A DNA stretch of 64,000 bases from Ruegeria sp. HKCCD8929 (GCF_013031405.1 NZ_WPZY01000020.1:1-64000), one strand, 5' to 3'; shown: positions 35,601 to 45,057, counted from the first letter of the stretch. The notes: generated by a model from the letters alone, not told the origin. A program made the numbers and translations.

Positions 35601-37076
35601 TTAGTGGCACCACAGATCCTTCCGGTGCGGAATGTCGTCACGATGCTTCTCGACCCATTGCATGATCGAACCCATCGTGCAGTCTCTTCCGCCAAAACCG
35701 CTCCAGGGCTCAAAGTCCCGGACGTGCCAGACGCTTTCCTGATCCAGCTTCAAGAGACGGATCAGGACCGATGCGACGATGCTGCCGCCCACGCCGGTCA
35801 ACCGCCCGCCGCCTTTTTCCTGGGCTTCCTGCAGGCAGTAGTACCACAACGGGGTCTTGTCGATATGGTGGTCTTTGAGCACCGAAGGGGTGTCCAGGCG
35901 GTGTAGGCCAAGCTTGTCGGCCATTTGCTGGCCAGACGGGATTTGCAGGGCCGTCCGATCCCTTAGAATGTTGCGCAGCCCAAGCTTTTTCGCTTTGTCA
36001 ATTTTGATCGGAAACCCACCCCAATCGAGCGGTGCGCCCACGATGTTGTCCGGAAGTTCGAACAGCGACGCGGCCATCTTGGTGCCAACCGGAAGCGCCC
36101 GTTGAGCTTTGTCTCCCGAGTGGTCGAAGAACATGCGCATCTCGATATCGCTTTCGGGTCCGCGCGCCTGGAACCCAAGCATGTCGAACAGCTTGTGATC
36201 CGTTTCGCTTCTCTTCAACTTGTAGGTCGGCTGAACGGTTGCATGACCAAACCTATAAGCCGCGACCGAGAATTCCGCTGGCATGATCGGCCCCTTGTCG
36301 TGGAAGGGGTCATGTTTCTTCACGGCATGAACCACATCCGGGTCCACGAATGCGGGAAGAAACTCGTTCAGAATAATCCACTGGTAGTGTAGTCGGATAA
36401 AGCGGCGAACCTCCTCGAACCCTTTCAGGCGAGGCGCCACGTGATGATCCCAGACGTCCTTGCGGACCCCCATATGGGCGCAATGCCGGACGTCTTTGGC
36501 GGTTTCGTTGTCATCAGCAACATGGCTCATCAATATGTTGTGCAGGCAGATGAATGCGCCCTGAATCTGACTGACGATGATGTTCTCATCGTTTCGGAAA
36601 TCGCCAATCAGGGCGGTTCCTTCAAAATTACGGGCGAGGTCGAGCGGGCTGTCCTTGCGACCGAAGAGCATAAACCCGTGATGCTTCTTCGAGTACAGGT
36701 AGCCAGAAGCTTCGGGCCCGTCGCCATAAACGCAGTCGAGATCCAATGCGGGCGTCCGGACATTGCGTATTGACCTGGGGTCGATGCGGGTCCCGATAGA
36801 GGAGGTCGTGTCCAGCGTGATGTCGTGGTCGATGAATTGGCCGAGAAAGGTCATCCCGGCGGCTGCGGGCCCGTCTCCCACATGGCTTGTTCGCATGGTT
36901 TCAACCAACGCATCGAAACCGTTGACGATTTCATCCTTGGTCAGGTTTCCGGTGATCGGGTTGGCTTTGTGCAGATAACCGAAGTGCTGAGGCAGAGGTT
37001 CGTCTGAATTCAGTGCATTGTGGTTCAGGCACTCGAAGACAAGATGGTCGTGCTTAGACAGTCCATGATATCCCAT
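35601..37076 (-). CDS. Animal-type haem peroxidase
   Basis: 491 aa of the peroxidasin/myeloperoxidase-like superfamily found in some bacteria. The distal-site motif GQFIDHDIT (about residues 76-84) and the proximal His in RFGHATVQP are visible, as are FLHN-like ICLHNILM and PAFVDPDVV. Such enzymes use H2O2 to oxidise halides or phenolics. No signal peptide is present. ATG 37076 has AGGAG nine bases upstream. It is followed (same strand) by the Lys-rich and LysM-like genes after 515 bases. Confidence 0.85.
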   Translation of the reverse strand: MGYHGLSKHDHLVFECLNHNALNSDEPLPQHFGYLHKANPITGNLTKDEIVNGFDALVETMRTSHVGDGPAAAGMTFLGQFIDHDITLDTTSSIGTRIDPRSIRNVRTPALDLDCVYGDGPEASGYLYSKKHHGFMLFGRKDSPLDLARNFEGTALIGDFRNDENIIVSQIQGAFICLHNILMSHVADDNETAKDVRHCAHMGVRKDVWDHHVAPRLKGFEEVRRFIRLHYQWIILNEFLPAFVDPDVVHAVKKHDPFHDKGPIMPAEFSVAAYRFGHATVQPTYKLKRSETDHKLFDMLGFQARGPESDIEMRMFFDHSGDKAQRALPVGTKMAASLFELPDNIVGAPLDWGGFPIKIDKAKKLGLRNILRDRTALQIPSGQQMADKLGLHRLDTPSVLKDHHIDKTPLWYYCLQEAQEKGGGRLTGVGGSIVASVLIRLLKLDQESVWHVRDFEPWSGFGGRDCTMGSIMQWVEKHRDDIPHRKDLWCH

Positions 37077-37228
37077 GGTTGGCTCCTAAAATTGTGCGCA
37101 AATCAAACGCGCGAGTTTGAAAATAGAATTGAGTTAAGGTGGCTGCTTCTATCACAGAATGTGCTGTTCGTGAACCCGCTGCGAGATGTGCATGGTCGCA
37201 GCGTGTTGTAATCGATCCTCCGATTGTC

Positions 37229-37594
37229 ATTAGTCTCTCAGGCTTCAGCAAGGTTGCCAAAGATATGCTCGTTCAGACATTCGCCGCGTAGCCTACCGTT
37301 GAATGACTCGACACAGGCATTGTGCGAGGGTTTTCCAGGCGCGATGTAATGCCAGCTGACGTCGGCCCTGGCATCATTTCAGAACATTATAGGATGCCTT
37401 GCCGTCCCTTTGTCGCTGACAATCATGTCCCGCTGGCCGCGCATGGGGATCAGCTCATCCAGGTCACGGGTCATGCGGGCACCAGACAGCGAGCGATCCG
37501 CAAGAACATCAGGCACGAAGTTCAACGACCAACGCTGATTGGCGCGATCCGGGACGAGAATAGGCCTGAGCGTGCCCACCCGCCCTTGTTCCAA
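37229..37594 (-). pseudogene. IS3-family transposase (OrfB) remnant
   Basis: The minus strand encodes pieces of the IS3 OrfB integrase core: ANQRWSLNFVPDVLADRS, ISGAR-like SGARMTRDLDELI, IVSDKGT, then in another frame WHYIAPGKPSHNACVESFNG and RGECLNEHIFGNLAEA. The middle of the core is deleted and frames are shifted, so it is inactive. The interval 37077-37724 holds only this. Confidence 0.8.
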
Positions 37595-37724
37595 ATGATC
37601 TTATGACGGGCACCTCAATCGATCAGACAAATCGGTCCAGATTTGGCGACAGAACGCCTTGCCCGGAAAACGGTCAAGACTTCTCAATAGAACCAATCGA
37701 CGCCACCGAAAAGCAGCCACTTTA

Positions 37725-38207
37725 TCAAACCGGCGAAACCTTGAATAAAAGTGTGTTATGGCCGCTCTGAACCACGCGGCCATCCTGATTGGTTATCTTT
37801 AGCTCCAACCGCACCGAACCGTGTCGACCGCCACCGGATCTTTGCTTGCCCGCGATGACAATTTCGGCAGCGATTGTGTCGCCGGCCAAGACCGGGGCCT
37901 GGAACTGCCAGTTCCAGGCAAGCGACACAAAACCGTCCAGATGGGCCTCGGCGTTGTTTTTTAAGCCATCGACAACGGACAGGACCAACAGGCCATGCGC
38001 AACCCGATCGCGAAATCCATGTGTTTCGGCAAAAGCCTTGTCCATGTGCAACTCATACCGGTCCCCGGAGACTACGGCGAACTGATCGATCAACTCGGCC
38101 GAAATGGTGGCCGAGCCGATTTCGATGCGATCTCCGATCGACAGGTCATCGAAACCGTAGTCGCCTGGAGCCAGGTAACTTGTCTTCTCAGGCGGGTACG
38201 GGTGCAT
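37725..38207 (-). CDS. MaoC-like dehydratase
   Basis: 160-aa hot-dog-fold protein of the MaoC type, usually hydrating or dehydrating enoyl-CoA thioesters. Active-site pattern DQFAVVSGDRYELHMDKAFA with the D-x4-H and the HGLLVLSVVDGL helix is clear. ATG 38207 (MHPYPPEK) overlaps the aldo/keto reductase stop by 20 bases; they form a two-gene operon behind operator site A. It links this regulon to CoA-thioester chemistry. Confidence 0.83.
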   Translation of the reverse strand: MHPYPPEKTSYLAPGDYGFDDLSIGDRIEIGSATISAELIDQFAVVSGDRYELHMDKAFAETHGFRDRVAHGLLVLSVVDGLKNNAEAHLDGFVSLAWNWQFQAPVLAGDTIAAEIVIAGKQRSGGGRHGSVRLELKITNQDGRVVQSGHNTLLFKVSPV

Positions 38208-39204
38208 CGTCACGCAAGAGCCCTTTGGTTTTGAGATCAACCCAGAACTGGGCCGGGATGTCGTGACTGAACCACTTCAGGTTCTGCATCAGCTGCGCGA
38301 CGGTGCGCGTCCCGGCCATGAAGGTCGGAACAGCCGGGTGCGCGACCACGAATTGCAAAGCAGCGGCTGGAAGCGGCACATTGTACTCGGCACAGACGGC
38401 TTCGATCTTACGCACCTTTTCCATGATGTCGTCAGGCGCAGGGGCGTAGTTGTATTTGGCGCCTTCCTTGGCGCCGGTCGCCAAAATCCCCGAGTTGAAG
38501 CCACCTCCGACGACAACGGCTGCGCCACGCTCCTCACAAAGAGGAAGGAATTTGTCGAGCGCCTCTTGCTCCAGAAGCGTATAGCGCCCGGCAAGGAGGA
38601 AGCAGTCGAAATCTCGGCGCTCAAGCGCGGCGTGGCAGACTTCCCATTCGTTGACACCCACACCGATAGCCTTGACGACACCCTGATCGCGCAGGCTTTC
38701 CAGCGCTTTCCACGCCCCATCCATCGCCTGTTCAAAGACTTCGGGCTGATCCGCACCGCGAGTGAACACGTCGATGTCGTGGATAAAACAGATGTCCATG
38801 CGCTCCAGAGCAAGACGCTGCAAACTGTCTTCGAAAGACCGCATGACACCATCATAGCTGTAGTCGAAATGCATGGTGAAGGGTGCGGCATTGGTCCATG
38901 GTTCAAAGTTAATTTCACTGCGTCGCGCGGGTTTCAGGACGCGGCCGACCTTGGAGGACAGCACGTAGTCATCCCGGTTCTTCCAGCGCAGTCCCTGGCC
39001 CGTGCGCAGTTCGGACAGCCCATGCCCGTACATCGGCGCAGTATCGTAATAACGGACACCCGCATCCCAGGCGCTCTGGATCATTGCGTCGGATGTTTCT
39101 TCATCGATCTCGCGGAAGATATTGCCGATCGGAGCCGTGCCAAATCCAAAGCTTGTCACTTCCAGATCGACCCTGCCAAATTTCACCTTCGTATGCGGGT
39201 TCAC
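38188..39204 (-). CDS. Aldo/keto reductase (D-threo-aldose 1-dehydrogenase-like)
   Basis: NAD(P)-dependent oxidoreductase, about 338 aa. Catalytic tetrad residues are seen: Asp and Tyr in YYDTAPMYGHGLSE, Lys in SSKVGR and His in CFIHDID. Similarity is to aldose/fucose dehydrogenases. I chose GTG 39204 (VNPHTKVKFG), which follows GGGGAG and keeps operator site A upstream rather than inside; the frame is open to 39255. It may oxidise a sugar aldehyde of the imported compound. Confidence 0.82.
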   Translation of the reverse strand: MNPHTKVKFGRVDLEVTSFGFGTAPIGNIFREIDEETSDAMIQSAWDAGVRYYDTAPMYGHGLSELRTGQGLRWKNRDDYVLSSKVGRVLKPARRSEINFEPWTNAAPFTMHFDYSYDGVMRSFEDSLQRLALERMDICFIHDIDVFTRGADQPEVFEQAMDGAWKALESLRDQGVVKAIGVGVNEWEVCHAALERRDFDCFLLAGRYTLLEQEALDKFLPLCEERGAAVVVGGGFNSGILATGAKEGAKYNYAPAPDDIMEKVRKIEAVCAEYNVPLPAAALQFVVAHPAVPTFMAGTRTVAQLMQNLKWFSHDIPAQFWVDLKTKGLLRDDAPVPA

Positions 39205-39224
39205 TGCTTCAATCTCCCCGTTAA

Positions 39225-39240
39225 GTAACCAAACGGTTAT
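39225..39240. promoter_or_regulatory. TetR-type operator, site A
   Basis: GTAACC-AAAC-GGTTAT lies 21 bases before the aldo/keto reductase start. It is one of six similar palindromes in this region (sites A-F) assigned here to the TetR regulator at 56890-57525. Confidence 0.65.
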
Positions 39241-39321
39241 ATACAGACTTCCCATGAAAAAATCAAGGCACTTGCTCTGGGATATTTAACTTGACGCGTG
39301 CAGACGGGTTTGACTAATAAA

Positions 39322-39337
39322 GTAACCAGATAGTTAC
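39322..39337. promoter_or_regulatory. TetR-type operator, site B
   Basis: GTAACC-AGAT-AGTTAC lies 11 bases before the acyl-CoA dehydrogenase start and 82 bases from site A, so the two sites cover both divergent promoters. Confidence 0.65.
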
Positions 39338-39348
39338 AAGGCAGGCTG

Positions 39349-40494
39349 ATGTATCTGACAGAAATGCATACGCAAGTCCGGGACATGACCCGGCAATTCT
39401 CTGACGATGTGATCCGCCCTTTGGCGGAAGAACTCGACCGTGAGTCTCGCTTTCCGGCCGAGATTTACGAGCAGATGGCAGAGTTGGGCCTTTTCGGCAT
39501 TGGCGTTCCCGAAGACATGGGTGGGCCAGGCTTTGACACGGTGACCTATTCAATCGTGATGGAGGAACTGTCGCGCGGATACGCCTCTGTCGCGGATCAA
39601 TGCGGCCTGGTTGAGCTGGTCTCGACCCTGCTGGTGAACCACGGAACCGACAACCAGCGCGACCGATGGCTGACGGATATTCTTGCGGCAAAGAAACGCG
39701 GCGCCTACTGCATTACCGAACCCGAAGCGGGCACAGATGTGTCCGGCATTCGCACCACCGCCGTGCGCGATGGGGACGACTGGGTTTTGAATGGTGGAAA
39801 GATCTGGATCCACAATGCACCGGTTGCCGATGTCGGGTTCGTCCTTGCCCGTACCGATCCGGGTGCAGGCCATCGCGGCATGTCCATTTTCATCGTCGAC
39901 CTTCACGCAAAAGGCGTGACCCGCGGCCCCAAGGAAATCAAGATGGGTCAGCGCGCCAGTCAAGTTGGCCCACTGTCGTTCGATGATGTGCGATTGCCGG
40001 CCGACTCCCTGTTGGGCACCGAAGGGCGCGGCTTTCACATGATGATGAGCGTGCTGGACAAGGGCCGTGTCGGCATCGGCGCGCTGGCGGTTGGCATTGG
40101 CCAGGCTGGGCTTGAGGCCGCCGCCGATTACGCCCAGCAACGCAAACAGTTCAACAAACCGATTTCCGAGTTTCAGGGGGTTCAGTGGATGCTGGCAGAC
40201 ATCGCCAAAGATGTCGAAGCCGCCCGCCTTCTTGTCCATTCCGCAGCCCACAAGATTGACACCAAACAGGACGCGACCAAGGCTTGCTCAATCGCCAAGT
40301 GTTTTGCTGGCGACATGGCTGTCGCACGGTCCGCCGACGCGGTGCAGGTCTTTGGCGGGTCCGGATATATTCGCGGTTTCGAGGTCGAACGTCTGTATCG
40401 GGACGCCAAGATCACTCAGATCTATGAGGGGACCAATCAGATCCAGCGCATGATCATCGCGCGCGAGCTTTTGACGAAGGGAGCAGCCGCATGA
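39349..40494 (+). CDS. Acyl-CoA dehydrogenase
   Basis: FAD enzyme that makes a 2,3-double bond in an acyl-CoA, 381 aa. Visible: AYCITEPEAGTDVSG flavin region, KIWIHNAPVADVGFVLART, YAQQRKQFNKPISEFQGVQ-type block (QRKQFNKPI), and the catalytic Glu in IYEGTNQIQRM near the C-terminus. First gene of a four-gene plus-strand operon (with SDR, DUF993 and isomerase). An acyl-CoA dehydrogenase in a sugar-uptake regulon is unusual. Confidence 0.93.
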   Translation: MYLTEMHTQVRDMTRQFSDDVIRPLAEELDRESRFPAEIYEQMAELGLFGIGVPEDMGGPGFDTVTYSIVMEELSRGYASVADQCGLVELVSTLLVNHGTDNQRDRWLTDILAAKKRGAYCITEPEAGTDVSGIRTTAVRDGDDWVLNGGKIWIHNAPVADVGFVLARTDPGAGHRGMSIFIVDLHAKGVTRGPKEIKMGQRASQVGPLSFDDVRLPADSLLGTEGRGFHMMMSVLDKGRVGIGALAVGIGQAGLEAAADYAQQRKQFNKPISEFQGVQWMLADIAKDVEAARLLVHSAAHKIDTKQDATKACSIAKCFAGDMAVARSADAVQVFGGSGYIRGFEVERLYRDAKITQIYEGTNQIQRMIIARELLTKGAAA

Positions 40495-41261
40495 GCCAGC
40501 AAGTCGCTCTGATCACGGGGTCCAGCCGCGGAATCGGACTGGCCGCCGCCGTGGAATTGGCCAAGGAGGGGTTTCACATTGCCCTCAACGCGCGTTCGGA
40601 TGGAGACGAACTTTCAAGGGCGGCAGAAATCATCGAAGCCCTTGGCGTGAAGGCGTACAAAGCCGCGTTTGATGTCAGCGACATTGACGGCCATGGTGCC
40701 GTGCTGGACCGGATCGAAGCAGCGCTTGGCCCCATCACCACGCTTGTGAACAATGCAGGCGTCGGCGTGATGAGCCGGGGCGACCCGCTGGACGTGACCG
40801 AGGAAAGCTATGACCGTTGTCTGAACGTCAATGCCAAGGCGCTGTTCTTCCTGACACAATCGCTGGTCAAGCGTTGGCTGGCGTCCGATCGGAACGTTGA
40901 CTTGCACTATTCCATTGTCAATGTGACCTCGTCCAATGCGGTAGCGGTTGCTGTGCCGCGCGCGGAATACTGCGCCTCCAAAGCCGCCGCCGCGATGATC
41001 TCCAAAGCTTTCGCGGCACGCCTTGGCCCGGAGGGTATCCCGGTTTTCGACGTGCAGCCCGGCCTGATTGCGACCGAGATGACCAGGGCGGTGATTGCCA
41101 GCTATCAAAAGCGTGCCGAAGAGGGCCTGTGCCTGTTCCCGCGCGTCGGTCAACCCGAAGAGTTGGGCGTCGTGATCGCCTCGCTGGCCACCAACCGCAT
41201 CCCCTACACGACAGGTCAGACCATTTCGGTTGATGGCGGTATGCTCGTTCCCCGTTTCTGA
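40491..41261 (+). CDS. Short-chain dehydrogenase/reductase
   Basis: NAD(P)-dependent SDR, 256 aa. Cofactor motif TGSSRGIG, NNAGV, catalytic Ser in NVTSS and the Tyr-Lys in EYCASK are all present, as is the C-terminal ISVDGGM. Overlaps the acyl-CoA dehydrogenase stop (ATGA). Could oxidise a polyol or hydroxyacyl-CoA. Confidence 0.93.
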   Translation: MSQQVALITGSSRGIGLAAAVELAKEGFHIALNARSDGDELSRAAEIIEALGVKAYKAAFDVSDIDGHGAVLDRIEAALGPITTLVNNAGVGVMSRGDPLDVTEESYDRCLNVNAKALFFLTQSLVKRWLASDRNVDLHYSIVNVTSSNAVAVAVPRAEYCASKAAAAMISKAFAARLGPEGIPVFDVQPGLIATEMTRAVIASYQKRAEEGLCLFPRVGQPEELGVVIASLATNRIPYTTGQTISVDGGMLVPRF

Positions 41262-41272
41262 GGATCCAATCC

Positions 41273-42421
41273 ATGAAAATCCAACTTCCTGACACGCACG
41301 GCGCATTGGGTGACTACACGCTGGTCGGTGCACCCGTTCAGCCCTCGACACTGACGCCAAACTCGGCGCGCGTTTTGTATTCGGCGGCCCACGTCGTGGC
41401 GAACCCCTTCGGCGACAACGACCCGACGGGACCTGCCAATGTCGATTGGGCCAAAACCATGGAATTCCGTCACTACCTGGCAGGCATGGGCATGGGTATC
41501 GCCGAAGCCATGGATACCGCCCAGCGCGGTATGGGTCTGGATTGGAACGGCGCGCTGGAACTGATCCGCCGCACGAAAGAGGAACTGCCCGACGCGCTGG
41601 TCGCCAATGGATGCGGCACCGATCATCTGGATCCGGCGGATGCGAAAACACTGGACGATGTGCGCCGCGCCTACCTGGAGCAGGTCGAGGCCATTCAGAA
41701 GATCGGCGGACGCCTGATCCTGATGGCCTCGCGCGCGCTGGCCAAAGTGGCGAATGGGCCGGAGGACTACGTCACGGTCTACCGCGACGTGCTTGCCGCC
41801 TGCGATCAACCGGTCATTCTGCACTGGCTGGGTGAGATGTTCGACCCGCAACTGGCAGGCTATTGGGGATCGGACAGCTTTGAACTCGCGCTGGAAACCT
41901 GCCTGGCGATTATCGAAGAAAACTCATCCAAGGTGGACGGGATCAAGGTCTCGCTTCTGGAAGCCGAAAAAGAAATCATCATGCGCCGCCGCCTGCCCGA
42001 GGGCGTGAAGATGTATACCGGCGATGATTTCAACTACCCAGAACTGATCGAGGGCGACGATCAGGGATTTTCCCACGCACTTCTGGGGATCTTTGATCCG
42101 CTTGCACCGGCAGCGGCCTGCGCTGTCAGAAAGCTGAGCGAAGGAGACACCGGGGCTTTCCGCGCCACCCTGGATCCGACCGTTCCGCTGGCCCGCCACA
42201 TCTTCCGAGCGCCAACGCGATATTACAAAACCGGGGTTGTGTTCCTCGCGTGGCTCAACGGGTTCCAGGATCACTTCATCATGCTGAACGGCGCGCAATC
42301 CACACGCTCCCTGCCCTATTTCGTGGATTGCTTCAAAATGGCCGACGAATGCGGTTTGCTGCGTGACCCGGATATGGCGATTGAGCGCATGGGCAATCTG
42401 TTGAAGCTCTACGGGGTCTAG
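41273..42421 (+). CDS. DUF993 (dihydrodipicolinate-synthase-like) protein
   Basis: 382 aa of the DUF993 family, a TIM barrel related to DapA/NanA aldolases. Family blocks: GTDHLDPADAKTLDDV, IGGRLILMASRALAKVA, VILHWLGEMFDPQLAGYWG and the candidate Schiff-base lysine in VDGIKVSLLE. Function is uncharacterised; an aldolase or retro-aldol cleavage of a keto-sugar acid is plausible. Eleven bases after the SDR. Confidence 0.85.
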   Translation: MKIQLPDTHGALGDYTLVGAPVQPSTLTPNSARVLYSAAHVVANPFGDNDPTGPANVDWAKTMEFRHYLAGMGMGIAEAMDTAQRGMGLDWNGALELIRRTKEELPDALVANGCGTDHLDPADAKTLDDVRRAYLEQVEAIQKIGGRLILMASRALAKVANGPEDYVTVYRDVLAACDQPVILHWLGEMFDPQLAGYWGSDSFELALETCLAIIEENSSKVDGIKVSLLEAEKEIIMRRRLPEGVKMYTGDDFNYPELIEGDDQGFSHALLGIFDPLAPAAACAVRKLSEGDTGAFRATLDPTVPLARHIFRAPTRYYKTGVVFLAWLNGFQDHFIMLNGAQSTRSLPYFVDCFKMADECGLLRDPDMAIERMGNLLKLYGV

Positions 42422-42424
42422 GTC

Positions 42425-43285
42425 ATGCGCGACTTTTCCGATGACCATTCCGCGCTGGCCCTGAACACGGCGACGCTGGGGCACAATCTGGACGGATTTG
42501 GCGCGGGCTGGTCGCCGGAGCAGGTGATCGACGCCTGCGCTGCACGGGGCTATGGCGGCATCACCTATTGGCGACGTGAGTTGGACGGCCGCGCACAGGA
42601 GATCGGCGACAAGACCCGCGCGGCCGGGCTCGCGGTTGTGGGCCTTTGTCGAACACCGTTCCTGACCGGCCCGCTGGCCCTGCCCTCGGATCAGGAGATC
42701 ATGGACGATTTCCACCTGTCCATTGATGAGGCCGCGGCACTACAGACATCCGTCCTGACCATCGTGAGCGGAGGGCCCGAGCCCGGCACCAAAGGGGTTC
42801 TGGAAAGTCAGAAACTACTCGCGGATCGTGTCGCGCGCGCGGCGCCCTACGCGGCAGAGCGTGGTGTTCAGCTTGCGCTGGAGCCATTGAACCCGGCGAT
42901 GGGCGGCAACCGCACTTGCCTGATGACGGCAGCAGACGCGCTGAACGTGTGCGATGCGGTGGGCGTGGACAATGTCGGAGTGGCTATCGACGTCAACCAC
43001 GTCTGGTGGGACACCTCTTTGGAGCAAACACTAGCCGGACGTGGCGAGGGTCGTGTGCTGGGGTATCATCTATGTGACTGGCTGGCCGATACCAGCGATG
43101 TTCTGCTGGACCGCGGCATGATGGGCGACGGGGTCGCAGACCTTCGGGCGCTGCGGGAAGCCGTGGAAAACACCGGCTATATTGGCTTCTGCGAGGTCGA
43201 GATCTTTTCAGCCAATAATTGGTGGAAGCGGGACCCGAACGACGTACTCGACGTCATCGTTGATCGTTTCAGAACCGTTTGCTGA
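42425..43285 (+). CDS. Sugar phosphate isomerase/epimerase-family protein
   Basis: Xylose-isomerase-like TIM barrel, 286 aa. Metal-ligand residues are seen in QLALEPLNPAM, GVAIDVNHVWWD and GFCEVEIFS. Members isomerise or epimerise keto sugars and inosose-type compounds. It follows DUF993 by 3 nt and closes the operon. Confidence 0.85.
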   Translation: MRDFSDDHSALALNTATLGHNLDGFGAGWSPEQVIDACAARGYGGITYWRRELDGRAQEIGDKTRAAGLAVVGLCRTPFLTGPLALPSDQEIMDDFHLSIDEAAALQTSVLTIVSGGPEPGTKGVLESQKLLADRVARAAPYAAERGVQLALEPLNPAMGGNRTCLMTAADALNVCDAVGVDNVGVAIDVNHVWWDTSLEQTLAGRGEGRVLGYHLCDWLADTSDVLLDRGMMGDGVADLRALREAVENTGYIGFCEVEIFSANNWWKRDPNDVLDVIVDRFRTVC

Positions 43286-43329
43286 ATGAAAAGGACCCAA
43301 CACACCGACGCCTCTTGGTAGCATCGCGG

Positions 43330-43980
43330 TTACCGTATCAGGATGGAACGGAAATCAATTACATTTGTCCCGGTCGGTCTAGGTAAGAACAGATCACTGA
43401 TGGCCTCAAACGCGCTGAAGGCGTCATTGCGGACCAGATCCGCTGACAGATCCCGCCCAGCGGCCCGCAGGCGGGCACATGTAGAGCCGTCAGCGAATGC
43501 ACCGGCATTGTCCTCGGACCCATCAATCCCATCGGTGTCAGCCGACAGCGCGGTGATGCCAGCGCTCCCGTCCAGTTCGAGCGTCGGAGACAACGGAAAC
43601 TCGGTGTTGCGCCCGCCTTTTCCGTTTCCTCGCAGGGTTACTGTGGTTTCACCGCCCGAAAGGATGACAACGGGTTTCTGAATGGTCGATCCTTGCGCAA
43701 GACCTCGCGAGCAATGGCTGCGTGAACGCGCACGACATCGCGGGACTCACCCTCAATCGCGTCTTATAGAATGACAGCGGGCCCGACCACAGGGCTGCAA
43801 ACGCACGGACCAATTGAGCCGCGCCTATACCGGCACCGACAACAATAGCCTGCCCTTTCGGGGACTCTGGCAGATGCGGCTTCAGCGCCTCAATCGGATC
43901 GGCTGCGTGCACCGCCGCGTGAAACAACGATGTCAGAAAGGCCTTTCCGAGGTCACAGTTCGATATCGCAGACAAAGACA
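43330..43980 (-). pseudogene. Glycerate 2-kinase (MOFRL family) remnant
   Basis: The N-terminal piece FLTSLFHAAVHAADPIEALK and LPESPKGQAIVVGAGIGAA is followed by a deletion. In other frames come GESRDV, LSGGETTVTLRGNGKGGRNTEF, ITALSADTDGIDGSEDNAGA and the C-terminal RPTGTNVIDFRSILIR. The central several hundred bases are missing and frames are shifted. It would have produced 2- or 3-phosphoglycerate from glycerate, hinting that the ancestral pathway released glycerate. Confidence 0.82.
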
Positions 43981-44264
43981 CCGTCGGCTCCACCTTCGAG
44001 GTTTTCCACGATGCGGCCGCCAATCTCTTGATGGGTCGGGTCCACCAGGTATGTATCGCGCACCGCCACATCTCTGAAGTCGAACCAGAACATGTCATCG
44101 AAATTGCGCACCAACGGCGTTTCGACGGACACGTTCCTGCGATGCTGAAAATCGACGATGCCGTCGATATGCGCGGAGAGTCCAGCCAGATCCGCGTACA
44201 GCGACGCCTTCGTTGCCTCGCTTGTATCAGGTTTGAACCGCAGGTGAACCAAGTGACGTATCAT
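43953..44264 (-). CDS. Dabb-domain protein
   Basis: 103-aa alpha/beta-barrel (stress-responsive Dabb, EthD-like) protein: IRHLVHLRFKPDTSEATKA, a middle pattern FDDMFWFDFRDVAVRDTYLVDPTH. Dimeric fold with variable roles, often near catabolic genes. Seventeen bases after the enoyl-CoA hydratase gene. Confidence 0.8.
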   Translation of the reverse strand: MIRHLVHLRFKPDTSEATKASLYADLAGLSAHIDGIVDFQHRRNVSVETPLVRNFDDMFWFDFRDVAVRDTYLVDPTHQEIGGRIVENLEGGADGVFVCDIEL

Positions 44265-44281
44265 CGCGCATCCTTTAAAAA

Positions 44282-45049
44282 TTATTCCCAGAAATCTGCT
44301 TTCTTTCGATCGCTGAACGCGGCCAGACCCGTCTGCAACTCAGGATACGCCGCGGCAACACGGCCTGCGAGGGCCTCGAGAACGCGCTCGCGTTCTTCTC
44401 GTTCGGCCGCATTGATCAGCATCTTGGTCAACTCGGTGGCAACGGATCCACGATGGCGCATCCGCTGGGCAAGCTCTGTGGCTGCTTCCCCGCCCTGCCC
44501 CGTTGCGACGATCTGATCCACCAGCCCGGCAGGCAAGGCGTCCTGCGCCGAAAATTCCTCGCCAAACAGCGCCATGCGGCGGACCGTCTGAGCGCCAAAC
44601 CGGCGCACCGTGCGTTGGGTTCCGGACCAGCCAGGAATGATGCCAATCGAAGGCTCCGGCTGGCCGATCCGAATGTGGGATTCCGCGATCCGGTAGTCGG
44701 CACAGGCAGCAAGCTCGAGCCCGCCGCCCAAAACATGGCCGTTCAAAACAGCAATCACCGGTTGGCGCAGCCGCGCCAGCGCGTCCAACGCCTGTTGCCC
44801 GTCGCGCAACCAATGACGGCCAAATTCATCCGGGGATTGACTTGCCCAGGCATGGATATCCCCACCTGCGCAGAATGCCTTGCCCGCGCCTGTCAAGATC
44901 ACGACATGGGTGCTATGATCACGTTCGATCCGACGGCATAGTGTCAGCAGATCGTCCATCATCGGCATGGTCAACGCATTCAGGCGCTCTGGCCGGTTGA
45001 TGGTCAGCCGCGCAATACCGTTCTGGATATCCAACAAGAGATGATCCAC
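44282..45049 (-). CDS. Enoyl-CoA hydratase/isomerase
   Basis: Crotonase-fold enzyme of about 255 aa. Oxyanion and binding motifs AFCAGGDIHAW, LGGGLELAACADYRIAE and the catalytic-region EPSIGIIPGWSGTQR are visible. GTG 45049 starts eight bases after the CoA-transferase stop; the longer frame to 45229 overlaps that gene. With the acyl-CoA dehydrogenase and CoA transferase it forms a short beta-oxidation-like set. Confidence 0.85.
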   Translation of the reverse strand: MDHLLLDIQNGIARLTINRPERLNALTMPMMDDLLTLCRRIERDHSTHVVILTGAGKAFCAGGDIHAWASQSPDEFGRHWLRDGQQALDALARLRQPVIAVLNGHVLGGGLELAACADYRIAESHIRIGQPEPSIGIIPGWSGTQRTVRRFGAQTVRRMALFGEEFSAQDALPAGLVDQIVATGQGGEAATELAQRMRHRGSVATELTKMLINAAEREERERVLEALAGRVAAAYPELQTGLAAFSDRKKADFWE

Positions 45050-45057
45050 GGGGTTTT

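Noticed and set aside
38263..39228. Long plus-strand frame over the aldo/keto reductase
   Set aside because: Antisense to a gene with a clear catalytic tetrad.
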